Part shown: positions 43,201 to 45,686 of the stretch, one piece after another
How positions within the stretch are numbered: position 1 is the first letter of the stretch
Layout: each line of letters opens with the position of its first letter
Assembly (NCBI GenBank): GCA_030141605.1
Contig: JAQGDQ010000658.1
Coordinates: 37,501 to 89,827 of the forward strand
Reading direction: 5' to 3'
Length of the DNA: 52,327 nt
From: Tubiluchus corallicola
Lineage: Eukaryota; Priapulida; Priapulimorpha; Priapulimorphida; Tubiluchidae
Position numbers and translations under genes: made by a program
The notes under the pieces: generated by a model
Seen by the model: the letters and a program-made list of their open reading frames with translations, nothing else
Databases searched by the model: none
Told to the model about the DNA's origin: nothing

Positions 43201-45133
43201 GGGCAATATAGAATCAGATTTTTAGTATTTTTTGGACATTTTCCTGATAATTTGATGCTAGAATATAAAAGTCCAATATATTTTGCACTTGTTTTCATAA
43301 AAAATAAAAAATTAACATTAGACCAAAATTTTGACCAAAATAAATTCACACTTATTTCAAAAATACGGGAGGCAGCGTCATCAAACAAAGTAATAAGGCA
43401 GGTTGTTGAAAAGGTGCCAATCTTGAAGAATATTTCAGGGAGAGAGGTTTGCTCCTTCTGCTCTCTTATTAGCTATGCCACTGTGCACATGCTTCGTGTG
43501 AATAGTTCGTGAGCACCTGGGTTCGACACCCGCTCCGGGCGGTTTTATTTGCTTTACTGATCCTCGCCATTTTGTAAACACAGTAACTATACAGGTGTAC
43601 ATAATAAATACAGGAGTGCTTATCTCTTCGTGGGAAAATGCAGATTCATCCTAATTTGGTGTGACACCCCTGCCAGTTCAGTGACTCACCTTAGACAAAT
43701 GTTCTTAACAGTGAACTAGGTTCTGGTCGTGTTACAAACATGCTGGGTTCTAGCTTGCAGTGTGGCAAAATACTTGAAGATTAACAGCTAAAGTGCCGTG
43801 AACTTACGCAAATGGTGATAAGATGCACCGAATTTGGTGTGACACCCCTGCCAGTTCAGTGACTCATCTTAGACAAATGTTCTTAACAGTGAACTAGGTT
43901 CCGGTCGTGTTACAAACATGCTGGGTTCTAGCTTACAGTGTGACAAAATACTTGAAGATTAACAGCTAAAGTGCCGTGAACTTACTTGCAAATGGTGATC
44001 ATTTATAATACGTGTCACCAACTTATCTAATTTAACAAATTTGGCTAATGATGGTAATTTCATTAATGACTAAACTGTTGATATTTTCAGGTAAATTTGC
44101 ACTCTACAGCGGGGGCGGCTACGTCAAAGAATTTACGCAGAACATCACTCTAAATAAAGCCATTATCCGTTCCCTCATCGACTCACGATGGATAGACGAC
44201 CACACTAGAGCGATAATGATCGAGTTCACTTTGTTCAATTCAAACACGAACCTTTTCAGTATCGCCATGTTGTTGCTCGAGTTTAGCAGCAACGGTGGCG
44301 TATTTCCCACGTATACGATCCACACTCTAAACCTCATCAGTTACGTGCACATCGTCGAGTGGTTCATCATGTTGACCGAGATCCTCTTCATCCTTCTCAT
44401 GTGCGTGTTCATCATTCGCGAAATCAGGAAGTTCTACAACGTCCGCTGGGCGTATTTCGGTGAATTCTGGAACATCGTCGAGGCGACTATTCTGTCGCTG
44501 TCGCTCACGTCCATCGCGTTGTTCCTAAAGCGGCTCGTGATAGTCGAGACGTTGTTGAACAAGTATTCTACGTATAAACACGCGAGATTTCTCAGTTTCT
44601 ACGAGGCGGCGTTCTGGGATTTCACGTTAAAGTACGTTCTCGCCATTCTAGTCTTCATCATATCGATCAAACTCATCCGCATGATGCTGTTCAATCGGAT
44701 CATGTCCACTTACTTCTTCAGTTTGTCCAGTTCCATCGGTCCGGTCTGGCATTATTTTCTCACGATGATGCTCTGTTTAGTACCATTTGCTTCCTTCGGG
44801 CTGCTTATCTTTGGAAATACTTATCGAGACTTTAATGGGTTCACCACTTCCGTGACGACGCTGGTAAACATGGTGGTGGGTATCGGTGAAATGGAGGTAC
44901 TCGAAGTGCCGTTGACTTATCTGGGACCCCTGTTTTTCGCCGTGTTTATATGCTTCTCGCTGGTTTACATTTTACACATTTTTCAAGCGATACTGATCAC
45001 GACGTATCATACGACGAGAAGGGTGGCGACGAAGCAACAGCAAGAAGAGTACAACATTGTTGCTTATTTTGTAGAGAATTATCTTCCTGTGGCGCTGAGG
45101 AAAACATTTCAAGAACCCAAATCACAGAAATAA
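577..45133 (+). CDS. Polycystin-1-like receptor/channel gene (17 exons in window, 5' incomplete)
   Basis: Seventeen exons join with consistent phases into 1252 residues plus stop (window numbering). Order: C-terminal half of a PLAT domain (1-76), GPS (about 94-131), TM1 (about 159-178), full PLAT (about 197-310), TM2 (364-386), TM3 (about 404-430), cytoplasmic loop with a Glu/Lys run, TM4 (about 608-633), TM5 (about 654-678), S1 (about 744-760), extracellular TOP (polycystin) domain, S2-S6 in the last exon and a short tail without an obvious coiled coil. Eleven TM segments plus GPS plus PLAT is the polycystin-1 architecture; members are membrane receptors that pair with PKD2-type subunits in sensory or ciliary channels or act in sperm (family knowledge). 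The start and the REJ, lectin or PKD repeats usual upstream are outside the window. The subfamily (PKD1, PKD1L1-3, PKDREJ) cannot be decided by eye. Joins: 577-682, 2446-2566, 4034-4137, 4797-5027, 9913-10033, 12395-12554, 13637-13775, 16087-16194, 19411-19546, 23264-23363, 28396-28474, 32462-33177, 36793-36963, 38668-38743, 40276-40441, 42457-42639, 44091-45133. Confidence 0.93.
960..1110 (+). repeat. Interspersed repeat family A, partial copy
   Basis: It shares GAACGGGAACGGGCC and the TAGCCCGTTC block with 19915-20000, and the end block TTTATGCGCAA resembles the TTTATACGCAAAATGTT end seen at 20430 and 36760. The middle is deleted. Confidence 0.6.
1279..1454. repeat. Long inverted repeat (about 80-bp arms, 15-bp loop)
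   Basis: The arm 1279-1359 is nearly the exact reverse complement of 1375-1454, for example AGAATGAAAGCAGTTCACC against GGTGAACTGCTTTCATTCT. Only a few mismatches occur, so transcripts would form a stable hairpin. Confidence 0.9.
1611..1760 (+). mobile_element. MITE family B, partial copy
   Basis: It contains AAAGGTCAAAGGTTAA and GCTAGAACCTTACCTAGTTC as in the full copies at 2005-2371 and 31618-31936. The right half is missing. Confidence 0.7.
1790..1960 (-). mobile_element. Fragment of MITE family G
   Basis: The blocks TGATGTAAAGCCCATTT and TTACGCAAACGTGCTTG match internal parts of the element at 34252-34871. Confidence 0.6.
2005..2371 (+). mobile_element. MITE family B, near-complete copy
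   Basis: It has terminal inverted repeats around GTTAAAGGTTAAGTGTACCA on the left and TGGTACACTTAACCTTTGAC on the right, and no coding capacity. Internal blocks are shared with four other copies in the window. Confidence 0.8.
2446..2566 (+). CDS. Exon 2: PLAT-A end and linker to GPS
   Basis: The acceptor is TTACCAG. The frame gives VVILDGYLEFTCPCMKWLEG, matching the PLAT pattern of hydrophobic strand, F-x-C and W-L. A GTACAG donor after 2520 would leave a phase that does not fit exon 3. The donor CAC|GTATGG after 2566 leaves phase 1 and joins exon 3 as a Gln codon. The extension contains an N-glycosylation sequon (NNT). Confidence 0.75.
2617..3262 (-). mobile_element. MITE family C
   Basis: Terminal inverted repeats of about 35 bp start GTGCTTGCA and end TGCAAGCAC. 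The inner block TCCTGATGAAGATCTTGGCT recurs inverted in the copies at 10596-11213 and 47530-48070. It fills most of intron 2 and has no long ORF. Confidence 0.8.
3263..4033. other. Rest of intron 2, nothing recognised
   Basis: AT-rich, no supported exon. This is where a missed GAIN-type exon would have to be, but no frame with good splice sites and the right phase was found. Confidence 0.5.
4034..4137 (+). CDS. Exon 3: first half of GPS motif
   Basis: The acceptor is TTTTTAG and the donor GAG|GTGATA. It encodes FDCLYWDVEAERWTSAGC, the first half of a GPS: Cys, aromatic-Trp-Asp, then Trp-x-x-x-Gly-Cys. Only about 18 residues separate this from the end of PLAT-A, so there is no room for a full GAIN domain unless an exon was missed in 2567-4033. 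Confidence 0.88.
4230..4530. repeat. Tandem repeat, about 81-bp unit, 3.5 copies
   Basis: CTGTTAAATA and TTTACTGTATCAATTTCTTT recur at roughly 81-bp intervals in intron 3, about 95 bp after the exon 3 donor. Confidence 0.85.
4797..5027 (+). CDS. Exon 4: second half of GPS and TM1
   Basis: The acceptor is TTGCGTAG, phase 0. It encodes HCLCYHLSAFAG, with the C-x-C and the H-L-S cleavage triplet (HL|T or HL|S in cleaving GPS motifs). This is followed by the post-GPS stretch typical of polycystin-1 proteins and one TM helix (VCLVVAIWIIYIVLFLY) ending in a basic stop-transfer sequence. The donor is CGG|GTTTGT, phase 0. A 23-bp minisatellite begins about 100 bp downstream. Confidence 0.93.
5128..5908. 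repeat. 23-bp minisatellite, about 34 copies
   Basis: The unit GTTTAGCAGTGAAAGGGTGG plus AGA alternates GGGTGG, GGTTGG and GGTTAG variants, in intron 4 starting about 100 bp after exon 4. Left ends of MITE family G (TTAAAGGAAAACCGGAC) flank it at 5053 and 5961. Confidence 0.97.
5961..6444 (+). mobile_element. TTAA-flanked MITE family G
   Basis: It begins TTAAAGGAAAACCGGACGAT and ends CGGTTTTCCTTTAA, giving inverted repeats within TTAA. A second copy is at 34252-34871. TTAA ends are typical of piggyBac-type insertion, but assignment is uncertain. Confidence 0.75.
6445..8000. other. Intron 4 DNA without a recognised gene
   Basis: No supported exon. At 7222-7270 a solitary GACGTAGCCAGGTTCC unit resembles the 67-bp array at 42666. 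A small hairpin (AGTGGGCT/AGCCCACT) lies at 7445-7482. The rest is unrecognised. Confidence 0.5.
8020..8595 (-). mobile_element. Truncated non-LTR retrotransposon (LINE), RT C-terminal end
   Basis: The minus strand from about 8595 reads SKLHLDNEDNRDDLDILRQC, then SIYYGRANKLLMKFTHCS. After a frameshift in a T run near 8401 it reads SYNLSKIKVAYN and FDVIHRKCAYSLHVRL, ending RRHW before TAA at 8132-8134. This is the conserved region after the RT domain in CR1/L2-like LINEs. A 3'UTR and an AAATC-rich tail follow. The 5' side is cut by the hAT-like element at 8596. Confidence 0.82.
8773..9330. mobile_element. pogo/Tigger-like MITE nested in the hAT-like element
   Basis: The termini CAGTGTTCCCTCACTTATCG and GCGAGGGAACACTG are inverted and flanked by TA on both sides (8771-8772 and 9331-9332). 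No transposase ORF. Confidence 0.78.
9459..9838. repeat. 76-bp tandem repeat, about 5 copies
   Basis: Units run from CTCCTCTAACAATAAGTG to CAACTCCGACTC with 76-bp spacing, inside the hAT-like element and ending about 75 bp before exon 5. Confidence 0.92.
9913..10033 (+). CDS. Exon 5: PLAT-B, beta strands 1-3
   Basis: The acceptor is GTTATCAG, phase 0; the donor G|GTACAG, phase 1. It encodes LGVTVLEDNNP followed by YTGLRNGAGTTANVTIIV, the canonical start of the cytosolic PLAT after TM1 in polycystin-1 proteins (Y-T-G, G-A-G-T-x-A-x-V). Confidence 0.94.
10430..10550 (+). mobile_element. LINE 3' end fragment
   Basis: GTTGACCTTCTTGGTCTTTC and GCCACCC followed by a GAATTGAATT tail match the 3'UTR-like segment at 35870-36030. 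Confidence 0.5.
10596..11213 (+). mobile_element. MITE family C
   Basis: It starts GCTTGCAAACCAAAACCGTC and ends GACGATTTTGTTATGCAAGC. Interior matches the 2617-3262 copy in opposite orientation. Lies in intron 5. Confidence 0.8.
11698..12185 (+). mobile_element. Truncated LINE: ORF2 C-terminus, 3'UTR and A/T tail
   Basis: From about 11698 to TAA 11929-11931 the frame reads NQHDYYTRYSVGNYVLPLPK, then NAIKIWSSIP and FKKASKNYLL. This is the typical end of non-LTR ORF2 proteins (H-x-Y-x-T-R, x-W-x-x-I/L-P, F-K). A 3'UTR and an ATTCATAA tail follow. An in-frame stop and truncation occur at the 5' side. It differs from the copy at 8020-8595. Confidence 0.8.
12395..12554 (+). CDS. Exon 6: PLAT-B, middle
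   Basis: The acceptor is CATTTTAG and the donor TG|GTGAGA, phase 2 within a Trp codon. It encodes GEDGTS, then DRGAEDWFVMTT, then LEVWHDCAGKHPTW: the G-x-x-G-x-S turn and the W-H-D-x-x-G motif of PLAT. A 20-bp minisatellite starts about 70 bp after the donor. Confidence 0.94.
12622..13240. repeat. 20-bp minisatellite, about 30 copies
   Basis: The unit GGTGCTGTGAAAAGTTTCCC starts about 70 bp after exon 6. Because 20 is not a multiple of 3, stop-free reading on the minus strand cycles through frames and gives long meaningless ORFs. Confidence 0.97.
13637..13775 (+). CDS. Exon 7: PLAT-B, end
   Basis: The acceptor is ATCTCTAG; the first base completes the Trp codon from exon 6. It encodes QIVVRDIQRDQVWFFIYNDW and LAIDRG, the PLAT end with conserved F-x-x-x-x-W-L. 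The donor is GTG|GTAAAT after 13775; an alternative GTGGTA lies one codon earlier. The last roughly 27 exonic bases and the donor are the first unit of a 68-bp tandem array, so this splice site exists in many copies. Confidence 0.92.
13749..14635. repeat. 68-bp minisatellite containing the exon 7 splice donor, 13 copies
   Basis: Each unit has CCGGCTACGGCAGCACAACT followed by TGTGGTAAATTT and ACATACATTATCAATAAGC. The first unit is the coding end and donor of exon 7. Twelve further copies with TGTG|GTAAAT follow at 66-70 bp spacing. Confidence 0.96.
14781..15910 (+). mobile_element. TTAA-flanked MITE family H, interrupted by an hAT-like element
   Basis: It begins TTAAAGGAAAACACAAACTT. Internal blocks match 22715-23235 and 33541-34077, and the far end reappears after 15825 (CTTTAAGTAAAAGGCACC). 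The hAT-like element at 15324-15825 sits inside. Confidence 0.65.
15324..15825. mobile_element. hAT-like MITE family E
   Basis: Ends CAGGGGTGTGCAAATT and AATTTGCACACCCCTG are inverted. The interior is rich in GCGGCCCGC blocks. A clearer target duplication is seen in the copy at 28571-29071. Confidence 0.82.
16087..16194 (+). CDS. Exon 8: post-PLAT linker
   Basis: The acceptor is CTTCTAG and the donor CAG|GTCGGG; 36 codons, phase 0-0. It encodes FRHLFMHKMVGDIRNNHLW then SIFLRTPQTAFSRTQ, matching the conserved cytosolic stretch between PLAT and TM2 in polycystin-1 proteins (F..L......D.HLW.S....P....FTR.QR). Confidence 0.92.
16360..16815. repeat. CAT/CAA trinucleotide microsatellite
   Basis: Imperfect ATC/ACA runs in intron 8. 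Apparent ORFs on both strands are simple-repeat artefacts. Confidence 0.95.
16836..17438. repeat. 46-bp minisatellite, about 13 copies
   Basis: The unit contains GATGATGACCATCATC (a near-palindrome) followed by AATTCATCTTTACATGCG and ATTTTTTATTC, in intron 8. Confidence 0.96.
17539..17679. repeat. 70-bp direct duplication
   Basis: Two adjacent copies of a block starting CTGCATTTTTGCATTATGA and ending TTGTTTTAAGGAAAT. Confidence 0.85.
17703..17965 (+). mobile_element. tRNA-derived SINE family D
   Basis: It has an A-box-like GGTTTAGTCTAGCAGTAACG, a B-box-like GAGTTCGATGCA, the body GACTTTAAAAATGGTACCTG and a tail of GACTTTAAATAAAG plus ATT repeats. Two further copies are at 32032 and 48268. 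Confidence 0.82.
18002..18610. mobile_element. piggyBac-like MITE with TTAA ends
   Basis: The left end TTAACCCTTTGACTACG and right end CGTAGTGAAAGGGTTAA are inverted, and TTAA is present at both ends. No transposase. Confidence 0.72.
19411..19546 (+). CDS. Exon 9: TM2 and following loop
   Basis: The acceptor is TTTTTCAG, phase 0. It encodes a hydrophobic helix (LSCALCILLLEMLTNLMFY), an Asp-rich extracellular loop, and VHFSWASVAIG, the start of TM3. The donor is ATAG|GTAGAT, phase 1. Confidence 0.92.
19593..19680 (+). mobile_element. tRNA-like SINE head
   Basis: GGGCTGTGTGGTCATGATG resembles an A box and TAGTTCAAATCCGGGCT a B box, followed by a T run. It lies about 50 bp past exon 9 and does not fold as a complete tRNA by eye. 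Confidence 0.4.
19915..20445 (+). repeat. Interspersed repeat family A
   Basis: It shares CAAACAGCCTGCAGAAAAAA, TTTAATTCAGTAAAAGCTGC and the end block TTTATACGCAAAATGTT with 36360-36770. Family type is unknown. Confidence 0.75.
20501..21195 (-). mobile_element. TTAA-flanked MITE family H, complete copy
   Basis: It begins TTAAAGGACAAGAAAAGGGG and ends GTTTTCTTGTGCTTTAA, an imperfect terminal inverted repeat with TTAA at both ends. Interior matches the copies at 14781, 22715 and 33541. Confidence 0.78.
21250..22080. other. GC-richer segment with internal duplication, origin unknown
   Basis: A block beginning GCGCCAAGAGAGTCAGTTAT and running through GCTGCAGCGTCGACTGTGGC occurs at 21270 and again at 21711. 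21780-22080 is unusually GC-rich for this window and has short overlapping ORFs on both strands, none recognised. Possibly a decayed retroelement or gene fragment. Confidence 0.4.
22560..22600. repeat. CAGT tetranucleotide repeat
   Basis: Short run of CAGT-type units in intron 9. Confidence 0.7.
22715..23235 (+). mobile_element. MITE family H, truncated copy
   Basis: It starts GAAAACCCTTCATAAACATA like the H end at 21170 and shares TGTATATTGTCAATAAGATT with the 33541 copy. It stops about 30 bp before the exon 10 acceptor. Confidence 0.7.
23264..23363 (+). CDS. Exon 10: TM3
   Basis: The acceptor is ACTTTCAG. It encodes IESSLIIFPINFIIFKFF, matching the conserved S-x-L-I-x-x-P-x-N TM3 of polycystin-1 proteins. 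The donor AATG|GTAGGA (phase 2) restores frame with exon 11 through a Trp codon; a nearer donor at 23342 leads to a stop in exon 11. A TTAA-flanked MITE copy ends about 40 bp before the acceptor. Confidence 0.85.
23600..23760 (+). mobile_element. SINE-like repeat body (family J)
   Basis: GGCGGGAGATAAAAAATATT and the following 150 bases resemble 26415-26560, where a tRNA-like head precedes them. Confidence 0.55.
23950..24950. other. Intron 10, no gene seen
   Basis: AT-rich sequence with GAC/GATAAT-like simple stretches near 24430-24550 and a small inverted repeat (CCTGTGTC/GACACAGG) near 24257-24300. It lies 3' of the antisense MS4A-like gene and may hold its 3'UTR, but no convincing poly(A) signal is near the stop. 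Confidence 0.45.
24962..25615 (-). CDS. MS4A/CD20-like tetraspan membrane protein, antisense in intron 10
   Basis: An open frame of 217 residues has four hydrophobic segments (about 21-43, 55-75, 83-110, 128-152). A short cytosolic N-terminus precedes LQVLCGCVAFILEIPIIIYI; a compact second helix has GIWCGIFFIIAGGLGLRAAS; a loop with two Cys (NCIYHYKC) lies between TM3 and TM4; a Cys cluster (CCKAVCC) follows TM4 and may be palmitoylated; the tail is Gln/Val-rich. Topology and the G-x-W-x-G-x-x-F-x-x-x-G motif fit the MS4A family, whose members modulate membrane receptors and channels. No ATG lies between the upstream in-frame stop and residue 1 (TTG codon), so a 5' exon probably supplies the start; a weak AAG|GCAATG acceptor lies near 25632. 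It lies wholly within intron 10 of the polycystin-like gene, on the opposite strand. Confidence 0.8.
   Translation of the reverse strand: MHKEVSVYQRRLTKRSYKFMFLQVLCGCVAFILEIPIIIYIGLYPRISYFDSSIGAGIWCGIFFIIAGGLGLRAASQKRKCLIVSLMVLSILAAVFAGTLLSLASVYLVNMRDNCIYHYKCYNAYKFLLAAFWIQIALAVTEMLASIWSASLCCKAVCCGAVSNPGVVYYAPGQQSGVLVTPGVQVQQQTQFQGQQLTGGQVVQPLYAYGTTVPNMQ
26227..26560 (+). mobile_element. tRNA-derived SINE (family J) with body
   Basis: The head has TAGCCTAGCGGGTGGC (A-box region) and GGGTTCAAATGCC (B box). It is followed by AAAAGCGGCCAAGCA and the body shared with 23600-23760. Confidence 0.6.
27085..27795. repeat. 118-bp tandem repeat, about 6 copies
   Basis: GCGTCTGCTGCTAGGTGGAG recurs every 118 bp with GCATGCGGCCATGCACACAT between. 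Each unit restarts a similar minus-strand ORF of about 65 codons, a periodicity artefact. Confidence 0.95.
27880..28320. repeat. Minisatellite of about 24-bp units upstream of exon 11
   Basis: Variants of GCTGCTGTTTTTGTCTTGGT plus CAAGT or CAATT run to about 75 bp before the exon 11 acceptor. Confidence 0.93.
28396..28474 (+). CDS. Exon 11: cytoplasmic loop
   Basis: The acceptor is TATTTCAG. It encodes EEKFTNVLRGLRKQKPPPL then DFMELDV. The donor is most likely GTG|GTAACG; a GTGGTA one codon earlier keeps the same phase. It lies just after a minisatellite array of about 24-bp units. Confidence 0.8.
28571..29071. mobile_element. hAT-like MITE family E with 8-bp target duplication
   Basis: Ends CAGGGGTGTGCAAATT and AATTTGCACACCCCTG. 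Flanks ACGTACGA (28563-28570) and ACGTAGGA (29072-29079) match 7 of 8. It is the inverted relative of 15324-15825. Confidence 0.88.
29297..29545 (+). mobile_element. tRNA-derived SINE, second type
   Basis: GTAGCCCAAAGGTGGC (A-box region) and GTGGGTTCAACTCTCG (B box) precede AATGGTACCG and a GGTAATAATAATCGGG body. Confidence 0.55.
29550..30480. other. Intron 11, nothing recognised
   Basis: AT-rich with no coding frame, splice-site pair or repeat shared with other parts of the window that I could identify. Confidence 0.45.
30487..31500. mobile_element. hAT-like family E copy split by a 700-bp insertion
   Basis: 30487-30645 and 31346-31500 are consecutive parts of the family E element at 15324. 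The 27-bp block beginning AGTTTTCCTCAGTGTAGTAG is present at both edges (30619-30645, 31346-31372), a direct repeat flanking the insertion. Confidence 0.75.
30648..31051. mobile_element. TTCGAA-rich inverted-repeat element
   Basis: It starts AGGGTGAGCATCGAACG and ends GAGAATACTCAGCCCT, imperfect inverted repeats, with several TTCGAATTCGAA-type blocks near both ends. It lies inside the 700-bp insertion. Confidence 0.6.
31618..31936 (+). mobile_element. MITE family B
   Basis: It contains AAAGGTCAAAGGTTAAGTGT, GCTAGAACCTTACCTAGTTC and a right end resembling CTCACATCGAAACTGTGAAA. Confidence 0.75.
32032..32405 (+). mobile_element. tRNA-derived SINE family D with an 18-bp internal array
   Basis: Head GGTTTAGTCTAGTGGTAGTG and GAGTTCGAACC. 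The body matches 17703 and 48268. About six copies of TTATGTAGTTGTAGGTTG (32205-32310) replace the one or two found in the other copies. The tail is ATT repeats ending about 55 bp before exon 12. Confidence 0.85.
32462..33177 (+). CDS. Exon 12: long cytoplasmic loop, TM4 and TM5
   Basis: The acceptor is ATTTTTCAG, phase 0; the donor AAAG|GTTTGT, phase 2. The roughly 239 residues start with an acidic helix-prone region, then a basic stretch (KPKRKQRERTKRTRRR) and a low-complexity Glu/Lys run. LPWWCVYIAWV begins TM4, followed by YGLKFGYKKSVQW and TM5 (VKVMVMAALLALLFKK), closely resembling the family's L-P-x-W and Y-G-L-x-F-G motifs. A CATAG/CATAA repeat lies about 115 bp downstream. Confidence 0.94.
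33291..33535. repeat. CATAG/CATAA-type repeat
   Basis: Degenerate 5-bp units (ACATA, GCATA) about 115 bp after exon 12. Confidence 0.9.
33541..34077 (+). mobile_element. MITE family H, 3' complete copy
   Basis: It ends CCCCTTTTCTTGTCCTTTAA, the inverse of the start at 20501. Its 5' part is cut at the CATAG repeat. Confidence 0.72.
34252..34871 (-). mobile_element. TTAA-flanked MITE family G
   Basis: Ends TTAAAGGAAAACCGGATGAT and ATCGTCCGGTTTTCCTTTAA are inverted. Interior matches 5961-6444 in the other orientation and 1790-1960. Confidence 0.8.
35195..35455. repeat. GTAAGTGTATAT-type tandem repeat
   Basis: Higher-order units of GTAAGTGTATATGTAAGTAT and GTATAGTAAGAGCATAGTAT in intron 12. 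Confidence 0.9.
35870..36030 (+). mobile_element. LINE 3' end fragment
   Basis: GACTTGGTGACCCTTGGTCT and TTTTCGCCACCCC resemble 10430-10550. It ends with AATAAATTTTTTACTTACTT, a typical short-repeat tail. Confidence 0.5.
36360..36775 (+). repeat. Interspersed repeat family A
   Basis: Matches 19915-20445 (for example CAAACAGCCTGCAGAAAAAA and TTTAATTCAGTAAAAGCTGC) and runs to within about 20 bp of the exon 13 acceptor. Confidence 0.75.
36793..36963 (+). CDS. Exon 13: pre-S1 helix and S1
   Basis: The acceptor is AATTTTCAG and the donor TCCAG|GTACAA, phase 2. It encodes YEPPKEDELMMARRRRRYAK and EYVLKEL, then S1 (ALFTLYALLLTNIVHHL), matching the family pattern Y.PP...L..AR..R.....L.E. Translation through the donor reaches a stop 36 bases further on, so splicing is required. 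Confidence 0.92.
37190..37720. repeat. CAG/GTA trinucleotide repeat array
   Basis: Runs of AGC, AAC and AGT triplets in intron 13. All frames are open as Ala/Val, Leu or Thr homopolymers, not genes. Confidence 0.96.
37800..38660. other. Intron 13 remainder, nothing recognised
   Basis: AT-rich, no coding frame or shared repeat identified before the exon 14 acceptor. Confidence 0.45.
38668..38743 (+). CDS. Exon 14: start of TOP domain
   Basis: The acceptor is GCAAACAG and the donor CAA|GTAAGT. It encodes SYKVTHTVENVVIKAMYFGN, the start of the extracellular polycystin (TOP) domain after S1. The phases fit exons 13 and 15. Confidence 0.88.
39063..39190. repeat. Inverted repeat with about 38-bp arms
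   Basis: 39063-39100 and 39152-39190 are reverse complements (TTACACATCACATAAAGATA against TATCTTTATGTGATGTGTAA) around an AT-rich spacer with a TA run. It may be a small foldback element. Confidence 0.85.
39547..40068 (-). mobile_element. MITE family B with tandemly repeated terminus
   Basis: Opposite orientation to the other copies. Ends AAGCCTTTTCACAGTTTCG and GCGAAAAGGCTT are inverted. The terminal 45 bp (CACAGTTTCGTTGTGCGCAT onward, with GCTGCAGGTCAAAGG) occurs four times in tandem at 39555-39734. Confidence 0.82.
40276..40441 (+). CDS. Exon 15: TOP domain
   Basis: The acceptor is CTACTAG, phase 0; the donor CCAG|GTGATT, phase 1. It encodes VKTMWNYISNTLEPSLY and LVGPLRLRQLRVTP; the R-L-R-Q-L-R-V element is the best conserved part of the polycystin extracellular domain. 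Confidence 0.95.
40500..41480. other. Intron 15, nothing recognised
   Basis: AT-rich with a G run at 41069. No exon or known repeat identified. Confidence 0.4.
41490..42000. repeat. 21-bp AT-rich minisatellite, about 24 copies
   Basis: Units resemble TATAATAATTGCTTATTTTC with CG, CC or C joints, in intron 15. Confidence 0.95.
42457..42639 (+). CDS. Exon 16: TOP domain, cysteine loop
   Basis: The acceptor is TTTTGTAG and the donor GCAG|GTTAGT, phase 1. It encodes CAIHYLLRPFGRRC (a likely disulphide pair), then PYSWPAEDINSHRSGW, then DEWTFQSTLQLLTLPYAG, following the family order C.....C.GPYS...ED......GW. A 67-bp minisatellite starts about 25 bp after the donor. Confidence 0.93.
42666..43135. 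repeat. 67-bp minisatellite, 7 copies, just after exon 16
   Basis: Units begin GGGGCATAGCCAGGTTTTAA and continue AGTTAGGGGGAGCTGTGGGC and CATGTCTCACTCAACA. It starts about 25 bp from the exon 16 donor. Confidence 0.96.
43138..43352 (+). mobile_element. MITE family C fragment
   Basis: CACTTAGCAACTGCACAAAT, TTTGATGCTAGAATATAAAA and the AAAAATAAAAAATTA block match the interior of family C. Confidence 0.55.
43655..44000. repeat. Direct duplication, about 180-bp unit, 2 copies
   Basis: GAATTTGGTGTGACACCCC to AGTGCCGTGAACTTAC occurs twice with few differences, ending about 90 bp before exon 17. Confidence 0.9.
44091..45133 (+). CDS. Exon 17: TOP end, S2-S6 channel, C-terminus and stop
   Basis: The acceptor is TATTTTCAG. 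It begins KFALYSGGGYVKEF, the family's Y-x-G-G-G-Y-V motif, then S2 (WFIMLTEILFILLMCVFII), S3, S4 (YVLAILVFIISIKLIRMMLF), S5 (FLTMMLCLVPFASFGLLIFG), the pore region FNGFTTSVTTLVNMVVGIGE and S6. The cytosolic tail is only about 40 residues and stops at TAA 45131-45133. S2-S6 in one uninterrupted exon contrasts with the short exons upstream. Confidence 0.96.
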
Positions 45134-45134
45134 A
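45129..45134 (+). promoter_or_regulatory. Possible poly(A) signal overlapping the stop codon
   Basis: AATAAA occurs at 45129-45134, sharing the TAA stop of the polycystin-like ORF. If used, the 3'UTR would be only some tens of bases. Later signals cannot be excluded. Confidence 0.35.
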
Positions 45135-45229
45135 ATTAATTATTAGTGTTGACAGTTTGACTGACTGACCACCTAAAGTTACTGAGTGAGTAATGTCTAA
45201 GTAATAATCTGATCGGTTAGTTGAGTGAC

Positions 45230-45685
45230 TGTCGGGATGCATGCTGATTGAATAGTTTCTTGAGTGACGAGTCTGATTGGCTAGCTGATTGAATAGTCTC
45301 TTGAGTGACGAGTCTGATTGGCTAGCTGATTGAGTAGTCTCCTGAGTGACAAGTCTGATTGGCTAGCTGACTGAGTAGTCTCCTGAGTGACAAGTCTGAT
45401 TGGCTACTGATTGAGTAGTCTCCTGAGTGACAAGTCTGATTGGCTAGCTGATTGAGTAGTCTCCTGAGTGACAAGTCTGATTGGCTAGCTGATTGAATAG
45501 TCTCTTGAGTGACGTTTCTAATGGTTAGCTGGTTGAATAACATCTTAAGTAACAGGCTAACTGATTGAGTAACATGCTAAGTAACAGTCTGATTGGTGCT
45601 GATCGAGTAGTCCCTTGAAAAACGAGCCTGACTGGCTAGCTGATTGAGTAACATGTTAAGTAACAGTCTGATTGCCTATCGGATT
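45230..45685. repeat. 41-bp minisatellite
   Basis: Units such as GATTGAGTAGTCTCCTGAG plus TGACAAGTCTGATTGGCTAG, starting about 100 bp after the polycystin stop. Confidence 0.93.
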
Positions 45686-45686
45686 A

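Noticed and set aside
43500-43545. tRNA-like B box (GGGTTCGACACC)
   Set aside because: No A box or acceptor stem at the proper distance; probably a SINE scrap.
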